NCBI RefSeq assembly: GCF_020524885.1
Contig: NZ_JAIVKJ010000005.1
Location: 211,076-275,075 of the forward strand
Direction: 5' to 3'
Source of the DNA: Microbulbifer elongatus
Lineage (GTDB): Bacteria; Pseudomonadota; Gammaproteobacteria; Pseudomonadales; Cellvibrionaceae
Length of the DNA: 64,000 nt
The position numbers and the translations under genes were made by a program. Below the pieces are notes generated by a model. The model ran no database searches. It worked only from the letters and a program-made list of their open reading frames with translations, and was not told the DNA's origin. Below, piece by piece: positions 20,155 to 29,898 of this stretch; position 1 is the stretch's first letter; every line of letters starts with the position of its first letter.

Positions 20155-20673
20155 TTAGTGAGGCCAGGCCAGTAGCAAGGTTTCGCTGTCTTCGTCCGGC
20201 AGGGTGATTTGGCGCTCCTGCCGCAAGCCTAGTTTTTCCAACAGGCGGACAGAAGCGCTGTTGTGCGGCGACACCAGGGCGACAATGCGCGGCAGTGCCA
20301 GAGTGTTGCGGGCAAAATCCATTACCGCTTGCGCCGCTTCCAGCGCGTAGCCCTGTCCGCGGTATTCCGGCAGGAATGCATAGCCGATGTCGACATCCTC
20401 GAGGAAGTCACGCTTGACCAGGCCACACAGGCCGATGGGAGTGCCATCCTGCAATGCAACCTTGTACATACCGAAGTTGTGTTCGCGGTATGACGCAATG
20501 GGGCCGCACTCCAGATAATCCTGTGCCTGCTCCAGTGTGCGTACACCGCGGTCGGCCACATTCCGGATAAAGTCCGGATCATTCAGGATCGCGAGCATAA
20601 GCGCACCATCTTCCCGGGTGAGTTCACTGACTCGTAGCCGTTCGGTTTTCCGTTCAAACATGACGATGCTCAA
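20155..20673 (-). CDS. GNAT family N-acetyltransferase (RimJ/RimL-like)
   Basis: A 172-residue acetyltransferase of the GNAT superfamily. Features are the N-terminal FERKTERLRVSELTREDGA typical of the RimJ/RimL-like branch and the acetyl-CoA-binding loop region DIGYAFLPEYRGQGYALEAA (motif A, RGQGYA). The substrate cannot be predicted. It stands alone, convergent with the symporter operon. Alternative internal start: Met5, which would remove four residues. Confidence 0.82.
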   Translation of the reverse strand: MSIVMFERKTERLRVSELTREDGALMLAILNDPDFIRNVADRGVRTLEQAQDYLECGPIASYREHNFGMYKVALQDGTPIGLCGLVKRDFLEDVDIGYAFLPEYRGQGYALEAAQAVMDFARNTLALPRIVALVSPHNSASVRLLEKLGLRQERQITLPDEDSETLLLAWPH

Positions 20674-20739
20674 TGACTTGTTGATGCGGGGAGTATATGG
20701 GGATTACATGGAAATTACATGGAGAGTTAAAGGGGAGGG

Positions 20740-20778
20740 TAAACGGGAAGAGTAAACGGGAAGAGTAAACGGGAAGAG
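20740..20778. repeat. Three exact tandem copies of a 13-bp unit
   Basis: TAAACGGGAAGAG occurs three times head to tail (20740-20752, 20753-20765, 20766-20778) in the gap between the GNAT and esterase genes. A second short repeat, ATTACATGGA, occurs twice at 20703-20712 and 20714-20723. Probably a slippage-generated minisatellite; no function assigned. Confidence 0.9.
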
Positions 20779-20825
20779 GGGATAGGTTGCGCCCCCAAAA
20801 TTGGGGGCGCTGTGCCAGAGGGGGA

Positions 20826-23192
20826 TCAGAAGGCGTAAGTTACGCTGATGGAACCGTGCTCCGAAGTCGGACGTGTAGTGAGGTTGGCACTGACGGCAAC
20901 TGCGTCGGCTGCCTGCCAGCGCAATCCGACCAGCGCACCGGCGCCGGCTTCAAACAAGCCTGTATCCTTGCTTGCGTAACTGGGCATGGCGTTCATATTA
21001 CCCTGCATGGACTTCACGCCCACTTCGAGGTGATCGTTTTCCGTGCCGGTGGTGTCCTCATACCAGAGTTGTCCGTATGCACTGATATTGCCCCACTGCT
21101 TGTCGGCGAAGGCACCGAGACGCATGGTGGAGTAACGACGTTCCTGGGATCCGTAATTCATCCCGAAGGGGTCCATTGTTGCTCCGGAGGCATCGGTGTA
21201 GGTGAAGCCGGCTAGAGCGTCTTCCGTGTAGCCATCCACATCCGCTTCCACCTGAGTCACGCCGACGAATGGCCCGAAGCGGCTGGCACCGCCGGAAATA
21301 TTCACACCGCCAGTGAGATCGAGGGTCATGTTTTCACCATTGGTCGCACCTTGCAGTGTGCCGGTAAAGTTATTCCCCAGTTCAAGCGTGCGGCCTACCT
21401 GATCGTATTCCACGTCGGACAGCGTGGCACTGGCTTCGAGGAAAAACTCGTTGTGGTGGAAGCGGCCAAACAGGCTGTAGTTGGTCGCGGTGGAGTCGAT
21501 ATCACTGAGCTGGTTTTCCAATGTCTGGTCTGCGCGGCTGACGGCGAAGCCCAGTTCAGCATTGTCGCGCAGCGCGTAGCGGGCGCCGATCACGCCGCCG
21601 TTCTGGTCACCGCTGGCGGCGGGGGCGAAGTTGTTGTCGTAGTCGCTATTGCCGAAAGTGCCGCTGGCAAACACGCCGCTTTCCGCGGTGCGGTAGCGGG
21701 TACCGAGCAGTGCCTGTTGCAGGCTGCCCACATGGCTGCGGGATGCCTGTACACCCATGTCCGGGAGCTGGCCAGCCACCTGTGCCGCGTTCACTACACC
21801 GGCGTAGTAGTCGGCCAGTACTGCCTGGGCAGCCTGAGTCGGGTGTACGGCGTCATTGAACAGCAGCTTGCTGGCGTCCGGTGCGGTACCGTTTATTCCG
21901 TACTCCGGATGTTCAATACAGCCGCCGCTGCCGTCATAGCAGAATTCGCTCTGTGCGATGTCTGCGTATCCCAGTGCGCTGGCATTGGCGAGGGACACCT
22001 TGAGCACACCGCCCATATCCACCATCAACACGCCGTCGATATCCTTGGCGGAGTCGAGCAGGGTACTGTTGAACAGGTCGACGGCAGTACTGGCGGTACC
22101 CAGAGTGCCGTTGATCGCTGCAGAGAGTTGCGCATTGGCTTCTTCTTGAGACAGCAGCCCCGCAGTGACGGCGTCGGCCAGCTGCTGAGCTTCCGGGCTC
22201 GCCGCAACCGCCTGGCTGACAGCGGCATACATGCCGGGGGTATTGCTGATGTCCGGTACATTGGAGACCAGAATATAGTTTGCCCCGGCATCGGACAGCA
22301 CCTGAGCGCTGTCCGCGAGCATGGTGGCCGCAAGACCGGTCATCGCCGCAAACTGGTTGCTATCGATAGTGCCGGAGAGGGTTGCAGTGAAGCCGCCCAG
22401 CAGGTCGTTGCCGCCGCCGTTGATCCAGTAAAGCGCTTTGCTGTCAGCGCGTTGGGTTGTTTCCAGATAGCCGAGGCCAAGCGGGTGCGGGTTACCGGTG
22501 GTTCCGGAGTCGGCGACGATCATGCCCGGGGCGGCATCAATCTGTGCCTGCAGGGCATCTGCCTGTGCGGAATAGGCCGCGGCTGTGGCGCTATCTCCCG
22601 CGGCTTCAAACTGGGCGGCCGCGGCGCGCAACTGGGCTACACCGTCCGGGCCCTGCAGCAGCAGTCCGAGCAGCTGAAGGTCAGGGTAAAGGCCGGTGCT
22701 GGTTTCACGGGTTGGGTCTGGCAATAGGGCGCTGACAAAATTGTGACGCGATGGATCCAGGCTCAGGCCATTCTGATCGAGGTATTCGAGATATCCCCGG
22801 GTACCGAGAATATTCAGCAGTACGTCTGCCGCGCGGTGTCCACCCACGGCCCAGCCGCCGCCCACATTGGACAGGGATGCGCGCACCTGGGCCTCCGCTG
22901 CCGCAATCATCTCGCTCTCAGACAGGCTGGGGTCGACATCCGGCAGGCACAGATACATGCCTGCACAGGAGGCCGTTACCGGCCCAAGACCTAGTTGCTG
23001 GGAGAGGAGACTGATTGCCGCCTGCTTGTCTTCACCGCTGGTGAATACGCCGGCATTGCCGACATCGGTAAGGCTGTCACCGAAGGCAATCACCTGTGAA
23101 AAGGGGGAGTCGTCGGCTGAGGCGGAAGCGCTCAGGGTAGACAGTGAGGCAAGGGCAATGGCTGCCGCCAGGCTGCGCTTGGCGTTGGGCAT
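20826..23192 (-). CDS. GDSL esterase/lipase autotransporter
   Basis: A 788-residue type Va autotransporter with a signal peptide (cleavage near ASASADDSP), an SGNH/GDSL hydrolase passenger and a C-terminal beta-barrel (about residues 520-788) ending SVTYAF. The nucleophile motif FGDSLTDVG puts the catalytic Ser at residue 40, and the Asp/His block is NDAVHPTQAAQ. The family includes EstA of Pseudomonas, a cell-surface esterase. The ATG at 23192 has a textbook AAGGAGATATCT in front and removes 44 meaningless residues of the longer frame. The passenger is longer than in EstA, with Ala/Gln-rich insertions after the nucleophile block. Confidence 0.9.
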   Translation of the reverse strand: MPNAKRSLAAAIALASLSTLSASASADDSPFSQVIAFGDSLTDVGNAGVFTSGEDKQAAISLLSQQLGLGPVTASCAGMYLCLPDVDPSLSESEMIAAAEAQVRASLSNVGGGWAVGGHRAADVLLNILGTRGYLEYLDQNGLSLDPSRHNFVSALLPDPTRETSTGLYPDLQLLGLLLQGPDGVAQLRAAAAQFEAAGDSATAAAYSAQADALQAQIDAAPGMIVADSGTTGNPHPLGLGYLETTQRADSKALYWINGGGNDLLGGFTATLSGTIDSNQFAAMTGLAATMLADSAQVLSDAGANYILVSNVPDISNTPGMYAAVSQAVAASPEAQQLADAVTAGLLSQEEANAQLSAAINGTLGTASTAVDLFNSTLLDSAKDIDGVLMVDMGGVLKVSLANASALGYADIAQSEFCYDGSGGCIEHPEYGINGTAPDASKLLFNDAVHPTQAAQAVLADYYAGVVNAAQVAGQLPDMGVQASRSHVGSLQQALLGTRYRTAESGVFASGTFGNSDYDNNFAPAASGDQNGGVIGARYALRDNAELGFAVSRADQTLENQLSDIDSTATNYSLFGRFHHNEFFLEASATLSDVEYDQVGRTLELGNNFTGTLQGATNGENMTLDLTGGVNISGGASRFGPFVGVTQVEADVDGYTEDALAGFTYTDASGATMDPFGMNYGSQERRYSTMRLGAFADKQWGNISAYGQLWYEDTTGTENDHLEVGVKSMQGNMNAMPSYASKDTGLFEAGAGALVGLRWQAADAVAVSANLTTRPTSEHGSISVTYAF

Positions 23193-23435
23193 AGATATCT
23201 CCTTATCATCGCTGCGCAGCCGATGTTGTCGATGCTTTTTATGGCTTTTGTACTGCGCGCGTGTCGTTATTGTTGTATCGAAAAGTCCCAGAATAACCGG
23301 GAGCTGTCCGATATTAACTGACATAAAATGGAGAATGAAAGGAAAGCTGAAACTAAATTTGTCCGATCAGTCACAAAATGCAGGCGTGTGTAATTTGGAA
23401 ACACACGCCTGACAAAAGCGCAAAAAAACGGCGAA

Positions 23436-25430
23436 TCAGCGCAACGTATGCAGGAACTGCAGGTGGCGCTCGTACTGGGAGACCATGTCTGTGAGTATCT
23501 GGTCCTTGGTCCAGCCCATCACATCGTAGTCCTGTCCACCTTCATAAAGGTGCACTTCCGCGCGGAAGTAGGTATCCGGTGAGCCGTCATCGTAGTCGTC
23601 GTGCAGTTCCTTTTCCGGATGGCTGGCATCGGGCTTCATAGTGGCCTTGGGGTGGATACCGTAGATAAACTCGACTTCCTCTCCATGGCTGACTTCCAGT
23701 TGCACCCACTTGTTTTCCTTCTCTGTCACGGTCGTCTCGTAGCCATTCTTTCGCATTTCTTCCGCAAATTCTTCCAGTGCCGGTTTTCCCACATCGCGGA
23801 TATATTCGTGGACCTCAGTGAGCGAAGGTAACTTCAATGCGTTCTTCAAGCGGCGCTGCCAGACCACCGGGTTGCGTGCGCTTATGGGGGCGACGACCGC
23901 AGACTGGGTGATGCGCTTGACCGTATCTGTTCGCAGGGCTTTTATAAGCCCGAACATGGCGAAGAGAAGTATCGCGGAGAAGGGCAGTGCACTGGCGACC
24001 ACCGCCGTCTGCAATGACTTCAACCCCCCGGCAAGTAAAAGTGCGATGGCCACGACGCCGATCAGGAAGCACCAGAAGATCCGCTGCCAAAGGGGCGTTT
24101 GATCCTTCCCGTAAGACGACAGCATATTGACGACCAGCGCACCCGAGTCGGCGGAGGTGACGAAGAACACGATCACCATAAGTACCGCTACAAAAGAGAA
24201 AATCGAGGAGAATGGAAACTGTTCCAGAAACTGGAACAATGCCACCGACTGGTCCTTGGCGACGACCTCGCCAAGTTGGGTCATGCCCTGGTCGAGAATC
24301 ATATGAATGGCGGAGTTGCCGAAAAACGTCATCCACAGCATGGTGACCAGCGCGGGTACTAGCATCGCACCGATCACAAATTCACGGATGGTTCTGCCGC
24401 GGGAAATACGTGCGATAAACAGGCCAACAAATGGCGACCAGGACATCCACCAGCCCCAGTAGAGTATGGTCCAGCCGCCCAGCCAGTCGGTGGGTTTGTA
24501 CGCGAACAGGTTGAACGTCTTGCTGACTATCTCTGAAAGGTAACTGCCAAAATTTTGCACGAATGCCTGCAGCAGATAGACGGTACTCCCCAGCAACAGG
24601 ACCATGATCAGCAGGATTGCGGCAAGGGTCATGTTGAGCTGAGAGAGCCGCTTGATCCCCGCATCGAGCCCTAGTACCACGGAAATAGTGGCGAGAATGG
24701 TGGTGACAATAATCAGCACCACCTGAACGCCCGCACCCACGGGTATCCCGAAAAGGTGATGGAGCCCCGAGTTGATCTGCAGTACCCCGTAACCTAGTGT
24801 CGTGGCCACGCCACATACCGTGCCGACAATGGCGAATACATCGACTGCGTGGCCAATGGGGCCGTAAATGCGCTCGCCGATCATCGGATAGAGTGCGGAG
24901 CGCAGGGTCAATGGCAGTTTATGGCGGTAACTGAAATACGCGAGTATCAGGGCCACAATGGCGTAAATTGCCCAGGCGTGAAAACCCCAGTGGAAAAACG
25001 TCAGTACCATGGCCTCGCGGGCGGCGAAAACGGTTCCCGTTTCCCCTACCGGTGGGTCGAGGTAGTGCATCACCGGCTCGGCAACACCGAAGAACAGCAG
25101 GCCAATACCCATTCCGGCGGAAAACAGCATGGCAAACCAGGAGGTAAAATCGTACTCTGGTTCTGCGTGCTCTGGCCCCATTTTAATTTCGCCAAATCGC
25201 GACATTGCAATCGCAATAGTCCCGATCAGGATGATTGCAACAGTCAGCACGTAATACCAACTCATGTGCTCGACAACCCACGCCTGCACCATTGCAAAGG
25301 TCGATGTCGCATTCTCAGGAACGATTACGGCATAAGCTACCATCAGCAGCAAAACGGCGGTGGCAGAGTAGAATACCGGTGGATTGAAGTGTGCCGGTTG
25401 TTCTTTGCTGCCGCTGGTCGTATCTGCCAT
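23436..25430 (-). CDS. BCCT family choline/betaine transporter (BetT-like)
   Basis: A 664-residue betaine/carnitine/choline transporter with 12 membrane helices and a ~150-residue C-terminal cytoplasmic domain. Family motifs are GMGIGLLFFGVAEPVMHYL and WTILYWGWWMSWSPFVGLFI followed by ARISRGRTIREF. The long C-terminal domain (LTEVHEYIRDVGKPALEEFA onward) is typical of BetT-type choline transporters, where it takes part in osmotic regulation. No betaine synthesis genes are adjacent, so substrate choice among choline and betaines is open. Divergent from arfB. Confidence 0.9.
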   Translation of the reverse strand: MADTTSGSKEQPAHFNPPVFYSATAVLLLMVAYAVIVPENATSTFAMVQAWVVEHMSWYYVLTVAIILIGTIAIAMSRFGEIKMGPEHAEPEYDFTSWFAMLFSAGMGIGLLFFGVAEPVMHYLDPPVGETGTVFAAREAMVLTFFHWGFHAWAIYAIVALILAYFSYRHKLPLTLRSALYPMIGERIYGPIGHAVDVFAIVGTVCGVATTLGYGVLQINSGLHHLFGIPVGAGVQVVLIIVTTILATISVVLGLDAGIKRLSQLNMTLAAILLIMVLLLGSTVYLLQAFVQNFGSYLSEIVSKTFNLFAYKPTDWLGGWTILYWGWWMSWSPFVGLFIARISRGRTIREFVIGAMLVPALVTMLWMTFFGNSAIHMILDQGMTQLGEVVAKDQSVALFQFLEQFPFSSIFSFVAVLMVIVFFVTSADSGALVVNMLSSYGKDQTPLWQRIFWCFLIGVVAIALLLAGGLKSLQTAVVASALPFSAILLFAMFGLIKALRTDTVKRITQSAVVAPISARNPVVWQRRLKNALKLPSLTEVHEYIRDVGKPALEEFAEEMRKNGYETTVTEKENKWVQLEVSHGEEVEFIYGIHPKATMKPDASHPEKELHDDYDDGSPDTYFRAEVHLYEGGQDYDVMGWTKDQILTDMVSQYERHLQFLHTLR

Positions 25431-25545
25431 AGCTGGTGTACCTGAAGTGCTGTATGTGGTGATGGTGGTATAATTTTGCGCCTTTTGCTCATAGCATAGA
25501 CGAAAGTACAGCTTATAAATGCAGCGAATAACGCTGCCTTTTCAT

Positions 25546-25962
25546 ATGTTGAAAATTTCTAGAAGTATTGAAATCCCGTTGGAAGAAATCGAGATGCACG
25601 CGATGCGTTCCGGTGGCGCCGGCGGTCAGAATGTCAATAAAGTGTCTACAGCGATTCACCTTCGCTTTGATATACCGGCGTCCAGTTTGCCTCCGACCAT
25701 AAAAGAGCGCCTGCTAGGCTTACGCGACCAACGCATTACCGCGGACGGGATTGTTGTAATAAAGGGCCAACGGTTCCGCACCCAGGAGAAAAACCGGACA
25801 GATGTTCTCGAGAGGCTGCAGGAGCTGGTCGCGAGTGTATTAAAGACGCCTAAAACACGTGTTCCGACCAAGCCCACCCGCGGCTCCAAAGAGCGTCGTC
25901 TAAAGCACAAATCCCGCCGTGGGCAGATCAAGTCTCTGCGAGGGAAGGTTTCCGACCACTGA
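25546..25962 (+). CDS. arfB: Alternative ribosome-rescue factor ArfB (peptidyl-tRNA hydrolase YaeJ)
   Basis: Release-factor-like protein that hydrolyses peptidyl-tRNA on ribosomes stalled without a stop codon. With the chosen start it has 138 residues: a catalytic domain with the GGQ motif at residues 26-28 (SGGAGGQNVNKVSTAIHLRF) and a basic C-terminal tail (TKPTRGSKERRLKHKSRRGQ) that enters the empty mRNA channel. ATG 25546 matches the family N-terminus (short residues before ISRSIEIP); an earlier ATG at 25519 adds nine residues and no clear ribosome site precedes either. Confidence 0.94.
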   Translation: MLKISRSIEIPLEEIEMHAMRSGGAGGQNVNKVSTAIHLRFDIPASSLPPTIKERLLGLRDQRITADGIVVIKGQRFRTQEKNRTDVLERLQELVASVLKTPKTRVPTKPTRGSKERRLKHKSRRGQIKSLRGKVSDH

Positions 25963-26015
25963 TCGCACACCTTGTTCTTCACATTTTCTCCACCGCAATC
26001 CGACAAGGAGTTCCC

Positions 26016-27068
26016 ATGTCCAACCGATACCGCGCCCAGGATCTAAAGCAGTTTGCCGCGGACCTTTTTGCCTCCACCGGCCTTGCCCGCGAGCGCGCGG
26101 ACGTGATGGCGGAGACCTTTCTACAGGCAGACCTTATGGGCTTTACCACCCATGGGCTGCACCGTGTGGCGAGCAACCTGAAGTGGCTCGAGAGCGGTGC
26201 TTCTCGCTTGCAGGGCGAGCCCAATGTGCTGTCCGATCGCGGCAATTGTTTTAACTGGGATGCAGACTTTCTTCCCGGGCCCTGGGTGGTAAACCAGGCG
26301 ATCGATCAGGCTCTGGAGCGGATTGGCGAGCAGGGTGTGGTGACGGCGACTATTCGCCGCAGCCAGCATATTGCCTGTCTCGCGGCTTATCTCCCGAAAA
26401 TTGTCGAACGCAATTGTGTCGGCATCCTTACCTGCTCCACACCGGCAGAGGAAACCGTTTCTCCCCAGGGCTGTAAGACTCCACTGTTTTCCGCCAACCC
26501 GATTGCCTTCTGTGCGCCAGCAGGGGATTACCCCCTGTTGTTCGATATCAGTATGTCGGTGACTGCCGGCGGCTATGTGGCGCGCGCCGAGCGCGAGGGC
26601 AAAAAACTGCCCGAGCAGTATCTGAAAGACCGCGATGGCAATCTCTCCGATGATCCTGCGGCGTTTACCAACGGAGGCAGTATTCTGCCGGTGGGTGGCG
26701 CTGACCACGGCTACAAGGGCGCGGCCCTGTCAGCGATGCTTGAAGTCTTGTCCATGGGGCTCGGCGGATATGGCCGCGCCGATTCCGTGGCGGGAGATGA
26801 TGAAGCCAATTCCGTATTTTTGCAGATCATTGATCCCAAGGCGTTTGGAAGCGAGCAGAAATTCCTTCGCCAAACAGCGGCACTCACACATTTGTGGGAG
26901 TCCTGTGAGCCCGAGGATGGCGGCTCCGTGCGGGTTCCGGGAAAGCGGGCATGGAATTTGCGTAGTGATCAATTAGAGAACGGTGTCTCCCTGTATCCGA
27001 CCATTACTGCGGACCTGCAGGCGTTGGCCCAGAATTACGGCAAGGCATTCCCTCACCCGGTGAGTTGA
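26016..27068 (+). CDS. Ldh2 family malate/L-lactate-type dehydrogenase
   Basis: NAD(P)-dependent oxidoreductase of the type 2 malate/L-lactate dehydrogenase family, 350 residues. Family features are the N-terminal AETFLQADLMGFTTHGLHRV, the central RRSQHIACLAAYLPKIVER, FSANPIAFCAPAGDYPLLFD and YKGAALSAMLEVLSMGLGG. Members act on malate, lactate, ureidoglycolate, diketogulonate or cyclic imino acids, so the substrate is unknown. A CAAGGAG ribosome site precedes the ATG. The amidase that follows is 180 bases away and may be a separate unit. Confidence 0.85.
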   Translation: MSNRYRAQDLKQFAADLFASTGLARERADVMAETFLQADLMGFTTHGLHRVASNLKWLESGASRLQGEPNVLSDRGNCFNWDADFLPGPWVVNQAIDQALERIGEQGVVTATIRRSQHIACLAAYLPKIVERNCVGILTCSTPAEETVSPQGCKTPLFSANPIAFCAPAGDYPLLFDISMSVTAGGYVARAEREGKKLPEQYLKDRDGNLSDDPAAFTNGGSILPVGGADHGYKGAALSAMLEVLSMGLGGYGRADSVAGDDEANSVFLQIIDPKAFGSEQKFLRQTAALTHLWESCEPEDGGSVRVPGKRAWNLRSDQLENGVSLYPTITADLQALAQNYGKAFPHPVS

Positions 27069-27247
27069 GATTGGGCTTTGCAATTTGTTTAGTGCAATCG
27101 GGGCGGATTGTTCGACATGTGTTTCGCGGAATCGGCGCCAATTCGGTCTACATTAGGGGGTAGCGTCATAACAGCACCATAACCAAGTGATCTTCTAGCG
27201 ATCACCCAACGACCTTGGTCGAGGGGATAAACCGGAGAATAACGCCG

Positions 27248-28702
27248 ATGAACGACTTTATTCGAATGTCTGCACTGGAATTGCTCAAGGGCTACCAGGA
27301 CAAGCAATTTTCTCCGGTTGAAACCACTCAGGCGATGCTCGCGCAGATCGCGCGCTGTAACCCGGTAGTTAACGCGTATAACCTTGTGGATGAAGAGACC
27401 ACTCTGGCATTTGCTCGGGAGTCCGAGCAGCGTTACCTGCAGGGCAACCCCAAAGGGCCGCTCGACGGCGTTCCGGTTGCCATCAAGGATGTCTTTCTCA
27501 CTCCCCAGTGGCCCACCATCAAGGGCTCTAAAACCATCGATCCAAGCTCCACGCTCGGCAAAGAGGCTCCCAGTGTTGCGGCGCTCAATCGCAACGGTGC
27601 TGTACCCCTGGGGAAAACCACCACGCCGGAGTTTGGCTGGAAAGGCGTGACCGACAACCCGGTAGACGGCGTCACCCGCAACCCCTGGAACCCGGACAAG
27701 ACCGCCGGCGGCTCCAGCGGTGGCAGTGCCGCCGCGGTACCACTGGGGATGGGTCCTCTGGCGCTGGGGACCGACGCCGGCGGTTCCATTCGTATTCCCG
27801 CCGGTTTCAGTGGCCTGGTTGGCCTTAAGCCCAGCTTTGGTGAAGTGCCGCACTGGCCGGCGAGTCCATTTGGCACTTTGGCACACGCCGGTCCAATGAC
27901 CTGGACAGTACCCGATTGCGCCCTGTTGATGAATGTACTGGCGGAGGCGGATTACCGCGATACCAATGCCATTCCCCGCCGCAATATCGATTATCTCGCA
28001 GCACTGGAAGGCGAGCCGCAGGATTTACTGCGTGGAGTGCACATCGCCTTCAGCGCAACCCTTGGTTATGTACAGGTTGAGCGCGAGGTGGAAGAGAGCG
28101 TGCGTGAGGCGGCCAAACTGTTGCAATCGCTGGGTGCGGAAGTTACCGAAGTGGCGCCGGGTTTTGATGATCCATTGGCCGCATTCGGTCACCTGTTTTA
28201 CGGTGGTGCGGCTAATGCCCTGCGCGATATTGGCAAAAAACAGCGCGCGTTGATGGACCCCCAGCTGGTGGCGGTATCCGAGAAGGCCGCGCAGCTTTCC
28301 ATGCTGGATTACCTGGAGGCCGTCAATGAGCGCGCCGCACTGTGTGAGCGCATGGCCGCGTTCCATAACAAGTACGATCTGCTGCTGACGCCGACATTGC
28401 CGATCACCGCATTCACCGCCGGCCGTGAAGTGCCGGAAGACTGGCCCAGCACACGCTGGCCCTCGTGGACCCCATTTACCTATCCGTTCAATATGACCGG
28501 GCAACCGGCCATCTCGGTACCCTGTGGCTTTGACAGTGCCGGCCTGCCGATCGGCCTGCAACTCGTGGGGGCCCGCTTCGATGATCGCGCCGTGCTGCGC
28601 GCGGCCCAGGCCTATCAGTTGGCCGCGCCACTGACCGACAAGCGTCCCGATTTGTTTTATGAAAGTTCGGACGAGGGCGCCACGGCGGGAGCGGATATAT
28701 GA
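27248..28702 (+). CDS. Amidase-signature family hydrolase
   Basis: A 484-residue amidase of the GatA/AtzF-like signature family, hydrolysing an amide or acting on a carboxamide substrate in the cytoplasm. The Ser-cisSer-Lys triad is visible: Lys80 in PVAIKDVF, the cis-Ser in AGGSSGGSAAAVPLG and the nucleophile Ser in TDAGGSIRIPAGFSG. ATG 27248 with GGAGAA upstream is preferred to an earlier GTG-like start. GatB and GatC are absent nearby, so this is not a tRNA amidotransferase subunit. Its last codons overlap the aminotransferase start (ATGA), implying a shared pathway. Confidence 0.88.
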   Translation: MNDFIRMSALELLKGYQDKQFSPVETTQAMLAQIARCNPVVNAYNLVDEETTLAFARESEQRYLQGNPKGPLDGVPVAIKDVFLTPQWPTIKGSKTIDPSSTLGKEAPSVAALNRNGAVPLGKTTTPEFGWKGVTDNPVDGVTRNPWNPDKTAGGSSGGSAAAVPLGMGPLALGTDAGGSIRIPAGFSGLVGLKPSFGEVPHWPASPFGTLAHAGPMTWTVPDCALLMNVLAEADYRDTNAIPRRNIDYLAALEGEPQDLLRGVHIAFSATLGYVQVEREVEESVREAAKLLQSLGAEVTEVAPGFDDPLAAFGHLFYGGAANALRDIGKKQRALMDPQLVAVSEKAAQLSMLDYLEAVNERAALCERMAAFHNKYDLLLTPTLPITAFTAGREVPEDWPSTRWPSWTPFTYPFNMTGQPAISVPCGFDSAGLPIGLQLVGARFDDRAVLRAAQAYQLAAPLTDKRPDLFYESSDEGATAGADI

Positions 28703-29898
28703 GCCGGCTGGATTTTGATTTTTACGAGTCGGAAGATCCGGTCTGGAACCCTGCGCTTCTCACCATTCCCGTGCCGGGAATTCGCAAGATGGTCAACATG
28801 GCGGCTTCCATGGAAGACGTCATTCATTTGTCCATTGGCCAGCCGGACGCGCCAACGCCACCCCATGTGGTGCAGGCAACGGTAGACGCGCTGAATGCAG
28901 GGCAGACTGGCTACACCATGGATGCCGGCTTACCTGAGCTGCTGGATGCACTGGCGGAATATTACGGTGAGCGCTCCGGACGTGCGCTCAGCCCGGAAAA
29001 TATTCTGGTCACCACCGGCGCTACGGAAGCCATTTACCTGGCGCTCACGGCGGTGTCCGCACCGGGCCGTGAATTTATCGTGCCCGATCCGTCCTTCATG
29101 CTGTACGCGCCGCTGATTCGGATGAACGGCGGGGAGGTGAAATGTATTCCGACCCGGGCGGAAAATAACCATCAGCTGGATCCGCAGGAAGTCATCGATG
29201 CGATCGACACCAACACCCACGCGATCATTCTAAACTCCCCCAGTAATCCCACCGGCACTGTGTACCCGCGGGAAACCGTGGAGACCATCGTGCAGGAGGC
29301 GGCCTATCGTGGAATTTATGTGATCAGCGACGAGGTATACGATCACCTTATTTATGACGACCGGGATTACGCCAGTGTCCTGTCCTGTTGCTCGGACCTG
29401 GATCATGTGATGGTCATCAGCAGTTTCTCCAAAACCTTCAGTATGGCCGGCATGCGCGTGGGCTGGTTGATCGCGAGTCAGGGCGCCATCCGCAAGCTGC
29501 GCCGTTACCATATGTTTACCACCACGGTGGCGAACACCCCTTGCCAGTGGGGTGGTGTTGCCGCATTAAAAGGTGATCGAAGTTGCGTGAGCGAGGTGGT
29601 GAGTACCTACAAGAAACGTCGCAACCGGCTTGTGGAACTGGTGGATGAAACGCCTTTTCTGGAAGGTTATGTACCTGAAGGCGCTTTTTATATGTTTCCC
29701 GCGCTGCCGGAAGGCGTGAATGGCAATAATGTCGCACTGCGCTTACTGCGGGAAACCGGTGTTTGTACCATCGCCGGTGATACCTTTGGTGAGAGTAGCC
29801 GCAATGCACTGCGCTTCAGTTATGCCACTTCCATTGAAAATATCGAGCGGGCGTTTGAGCGGATTATTCCGTGGATGGAGAAGCAGGACTTCGGCTGA
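28699..29898 (+). CDS. Class I/II PLP-dependent aminotransferase
   Basis: A 399-residue fold-type I aminotransferase of the aspartate aminotransferase superfamily. Motifs are the PLP-contacting NSPSNPTGTVYP, the SDEVYDHLIYD block and SFSKTFSMAGMRVGW with the Schiff-base Lys245, plus the substrate-binding Arg region NALRFSYATS. It overlaps the amidase gene by four bases, so the two are translationally coupled. A plausible logic is that the amidase frees an amino acid or keto-acid amide and this enzyme handles the amino group; the substrate is not deducible. Confidence 0.9.
   Translation: MSRLDFDFYESEDPVWNPALLTIPVPGIRKMVNMAASMEDVIHLSIGQPDAPTPPHVVQATVDALNAGQTGYTMDAGLPELLDALAEYYGERSGRALSPENILVTTGATEAIYLALTAVSAPGREFIVPDPSFMLYAPLIRMNGGEVKCIPTRAENNHQLDPQEVIDAIDTNTHAIILNSPSNPTGTVYPRETVETIVQEAAYRGIYVISDEVYDHLIYDDRDYASVLSCCSDLDHVMVISSFSKTFSMAGMRVGWLIASQGAIRKLRRYHMFTTTVANTPCQWGGVAALKGDRSCVSEVVSTYKKRRNRLVELVDETPFLEGYVPEGAFYMFPALPEGVNGNNVALRLLRETGVCTIAGDTFGESSRNALRFSYATSIENIERAFERIIPWMEKQDFG

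Noticed and set aside
21351..22727. Long plus-strand frame opposite the esterase autotransporter
   Set aside because: Its composition is Val/Gly/Ala/His-rich nonsense with no ribosome site, while the minus strand carries a clear GDSL autotransporter.
27248..28702. Amidase considered as GatA of the tRNA-dependent amidotransferase
   Set aside because: No gatB or gatC nearby and it overlaps an aminotransferase gene; length and triad fit other amidases equally.
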